This document shows, in pieces, positions 62,802-64,000 of a stretch of DNA of 64,000 bases. Numbering within the stretch: position 1 is the first letter of the stretch; the number at the start of each line of letters is the position of its first letter. The stretch covers positions 1 to 64,000 of the forward strand of contig JAEPRB010000107.1 in the NCBI GenBank assembly GCA_016758965.1, given 5' to 3'. The translations under genes and the position numbers were made by a program. The notes beneath the pieces are model-generated. The model did not search any database. It saw only the letters and a program-made list of their open reading frames with translations, and had not been told where the DNA came from. Origin of the DNA: Circinella minor. Taxonomy: Eukaryota > Mucoromycota > Mucoromycetes > Mucorales > Lichtheimiaceae.

Positions 62802-63353
62802 TATGTCAGAGACTTCTTGATCATCATAATAATGTGTAAAATACTGGATTCAGCGACCATAGCACATTTTTTGTTCTTATTTTATAGTATCATGAGTAAA
62901 AGTGGGCAACAGGTTCTTTGTATGTGGCCCGTTATTGAAGCAATATGGCAGGGAAACTTTCCGTATTTTGCAACGTAAGCCAATCCAGGTAATTTTGTTC
63001 CGTTGCGTTGGACTACGTACCTCGTCTCAAATATCCAAGGAATCAATAACTGAGTACAATACATTACACGACCGAAATAATAATGCTACATCGCTCAACA
63101 CAGAGAGATTAATATGAAAGACTGGTTTGAGCAGTTCAATGGAAAGTTGAGTGCTGTAAATAAATAGAATGTTTGTAGACTTATGGATCAATGAAACGAA
63201 AAAAATAAACAAAAAAGATATAAGCAACATACATTGTGGCTAGAGTTGCTGTAATCAACATACTTAGGTCCAGCAGTTTATTTTATTAAACGTTGACTAC
63301 AATTTAAGCTTCCTTTTTCATAATGTACAATGACTTGACAGCAACAGAAAATA
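62802..63353. other. Gap before element copy B
   Basis: This holds an exon-like stretch at about 62899-62988 (open plus frame with FFVCGPLLKQYG, ending in a GTAATT donor). Nothing else could be supported. Confidence 0.4.
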
Positions 63354-63873
63354 TTGTCACCCCTCGCTATAACGATAGGATTTTGGGTTTCAAGACAGGT
63401 TAACCAGGGAAATATCGTTAATTTTCTATAATGATACCCGATACGAATTCAGAAAAAATACCGTTATATCGAGCAGACAAATAATAATACGTATATTTTA
63501 ATACTAGTTGCTGGACATTTGCTGATCGTCTAACTTTAACTTTGACCTCTTTTTGTTAAGAGTTTAATAAGCTGAATATCAAATTCATCTTTAACCGTCG
63601 TCTTGTCCAAAAACCATATTAGAGATTTCCTGCTTCTGCTTCTTTCCTATAAAAATTGGGTTTTGTTTTTTTATTCACTGTAAAAGTTCAACTTGTCCGT
63701 TACTATTTTGCGTGGCTTTATAACGATTGACAGTTTTTGGACCTTGGTATAATATTTACATTCTTTTCATATAGGACATCTGCATGAATTCGGATTAAGA
63801 ATTCATTATAACGATAATTCGATATAGTAATACCATTTTGGTCCAAAGGGAGATGTCATTAGTGTATTGACAG
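63354..63873. mobile_element. Pogo-like non-autonomous DNA element, copy B (degraded)
   Basis: The left end reads TTGTCACCCCTCGCTATAAC after a TA, matching copy A (11398) apart from a few changes. The next 60 bp (CAAGACAG, CAGGGAAATATCGTTA, GAGCAGACAAATAAT) match copy A. So does the interior block around 63560-63780, including TTAAGAGTTTAATAAGCTGAA and CTGCTTCTGCTTCTTTC. The right end is eroded to about ATTGACAG at 63866-63873. At about 520 bp it is shorter than copy A, so it is an older or internally deleted member. No transposase ORF remains. Confidence 0.7.
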
Positions 63874-63920
63874 CAAATACCTCTTGTGAACTACTCAAGA
63901 CTACCGTATGCTTCGCCAAT

Positions 63921-64000
63921 ATGGAAAACATAGCGCAAGCTGGAAATGCTCGTTTATATCAACAGCATATTCAAACAAAGGGCTTTATCCAGCAACAGCA
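63921..64000 (+). CDS. Possible start of a gene, cut by the right edge
   Basis: An ATG at 63921 opens a frame reading MENIAQAGNARLYQQHIQTK, ending in Gln codons at the window edge. Composition is ordinary for coding sequence (no A/T homopolymers), unlike the DNA just before it. At 26 codons it is too short to identify. Confidence 0.3.
   Translation, partial: MENIAQAGNARLYQQHIQTKGFIQQQ

Overview
The window looks like nuclear DNA of an early-diverging filamentous fungus, most likely Mucoromycota and probably Mucorales. The reasons are AT-rich intergenic DNA full of A/T homopolymers, many short GT-AG introns, standard-code genes, a Ras protein of the mucoralean Ras3 type, an F-box/TPR/LRR relic of a kind I associate with these fungi, and tandem arrays of hydrolases. 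The order-level placement is inference. I see no rRNA, tRNA, CRISPR array or prokaryotic feature.

Layout. 0-0.8 kb: the 5' part of a RAS gene (minus strand), running off the left edge and split into very small exons. 1.4-6.2 kb: a complete 17-exon USP7/Ubp15 deubiquitinase (minus), for which every splice phase was checked. 6.5-12.9 kb: gene-poor DNA holding two short TA-flanked inverted-repeat elements (9897-10719 and 11398-12114). 13.0-17.0 kb: two tandem microsomal-type epoxide hydrolase genes with identical exon plans. 18.5-19.7 kb: a wax synthase-like membrane acyltransferase. 20.2-25.1 kb: a large Bre4/FUSC-type (DUF2421) membrane protein. 25.7-26.3 kb: a Pho80/PCL-like cyclin (minus). 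26.7-29.4 kb: a SETD6/Rkm4-type SET methyltransferase (minus, nine exons), head to head with the tRNA pseudouridine synthase DEG1/PUS3 (29.5-30.8 kb). 31.0-33.0 kb: a frameshifted TPR/F-box/LRR pseudogene (minus). 34.6-40.5 kb: three tandem hormone-sensitive-lipase-family esterases plus a 5' fragment of a fourth. 41.3-44.6 kb: an ankyrin protein with an anillin/Bud4-like C-terminal region (minus). 45.6-47.7 kb: a coiled-coil protein. 48.4-48.7 kb: a small Cys-rich protein (minus). 48.7-57.2 kb: a gene desert. 57.3-58.3 kb: a disordered acidic protein. 58.3-64 kb: mostly non-coding DNA with a candidate small gene (62.1-62.8 kb), a second copy of the 11.4-kb element (63.35-63.87 kb), and a possible gene start at the right edge.

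There is no operon-like functional cluster. The strongest local themes are two expanded arrays of alpha/beta hydrolases (epoxide hydrolases and HSL-type esterases), which fit lipid and xenobiotic metabolism, and non-autonomous pogo/Tc1-like DNA elements in the gaps. The most unusual signal is the RAS gene: an 18-nt exon, a 22-nt exon and an apparent 2-nt exon together restore a perfectly conserved Ras N-terminus.
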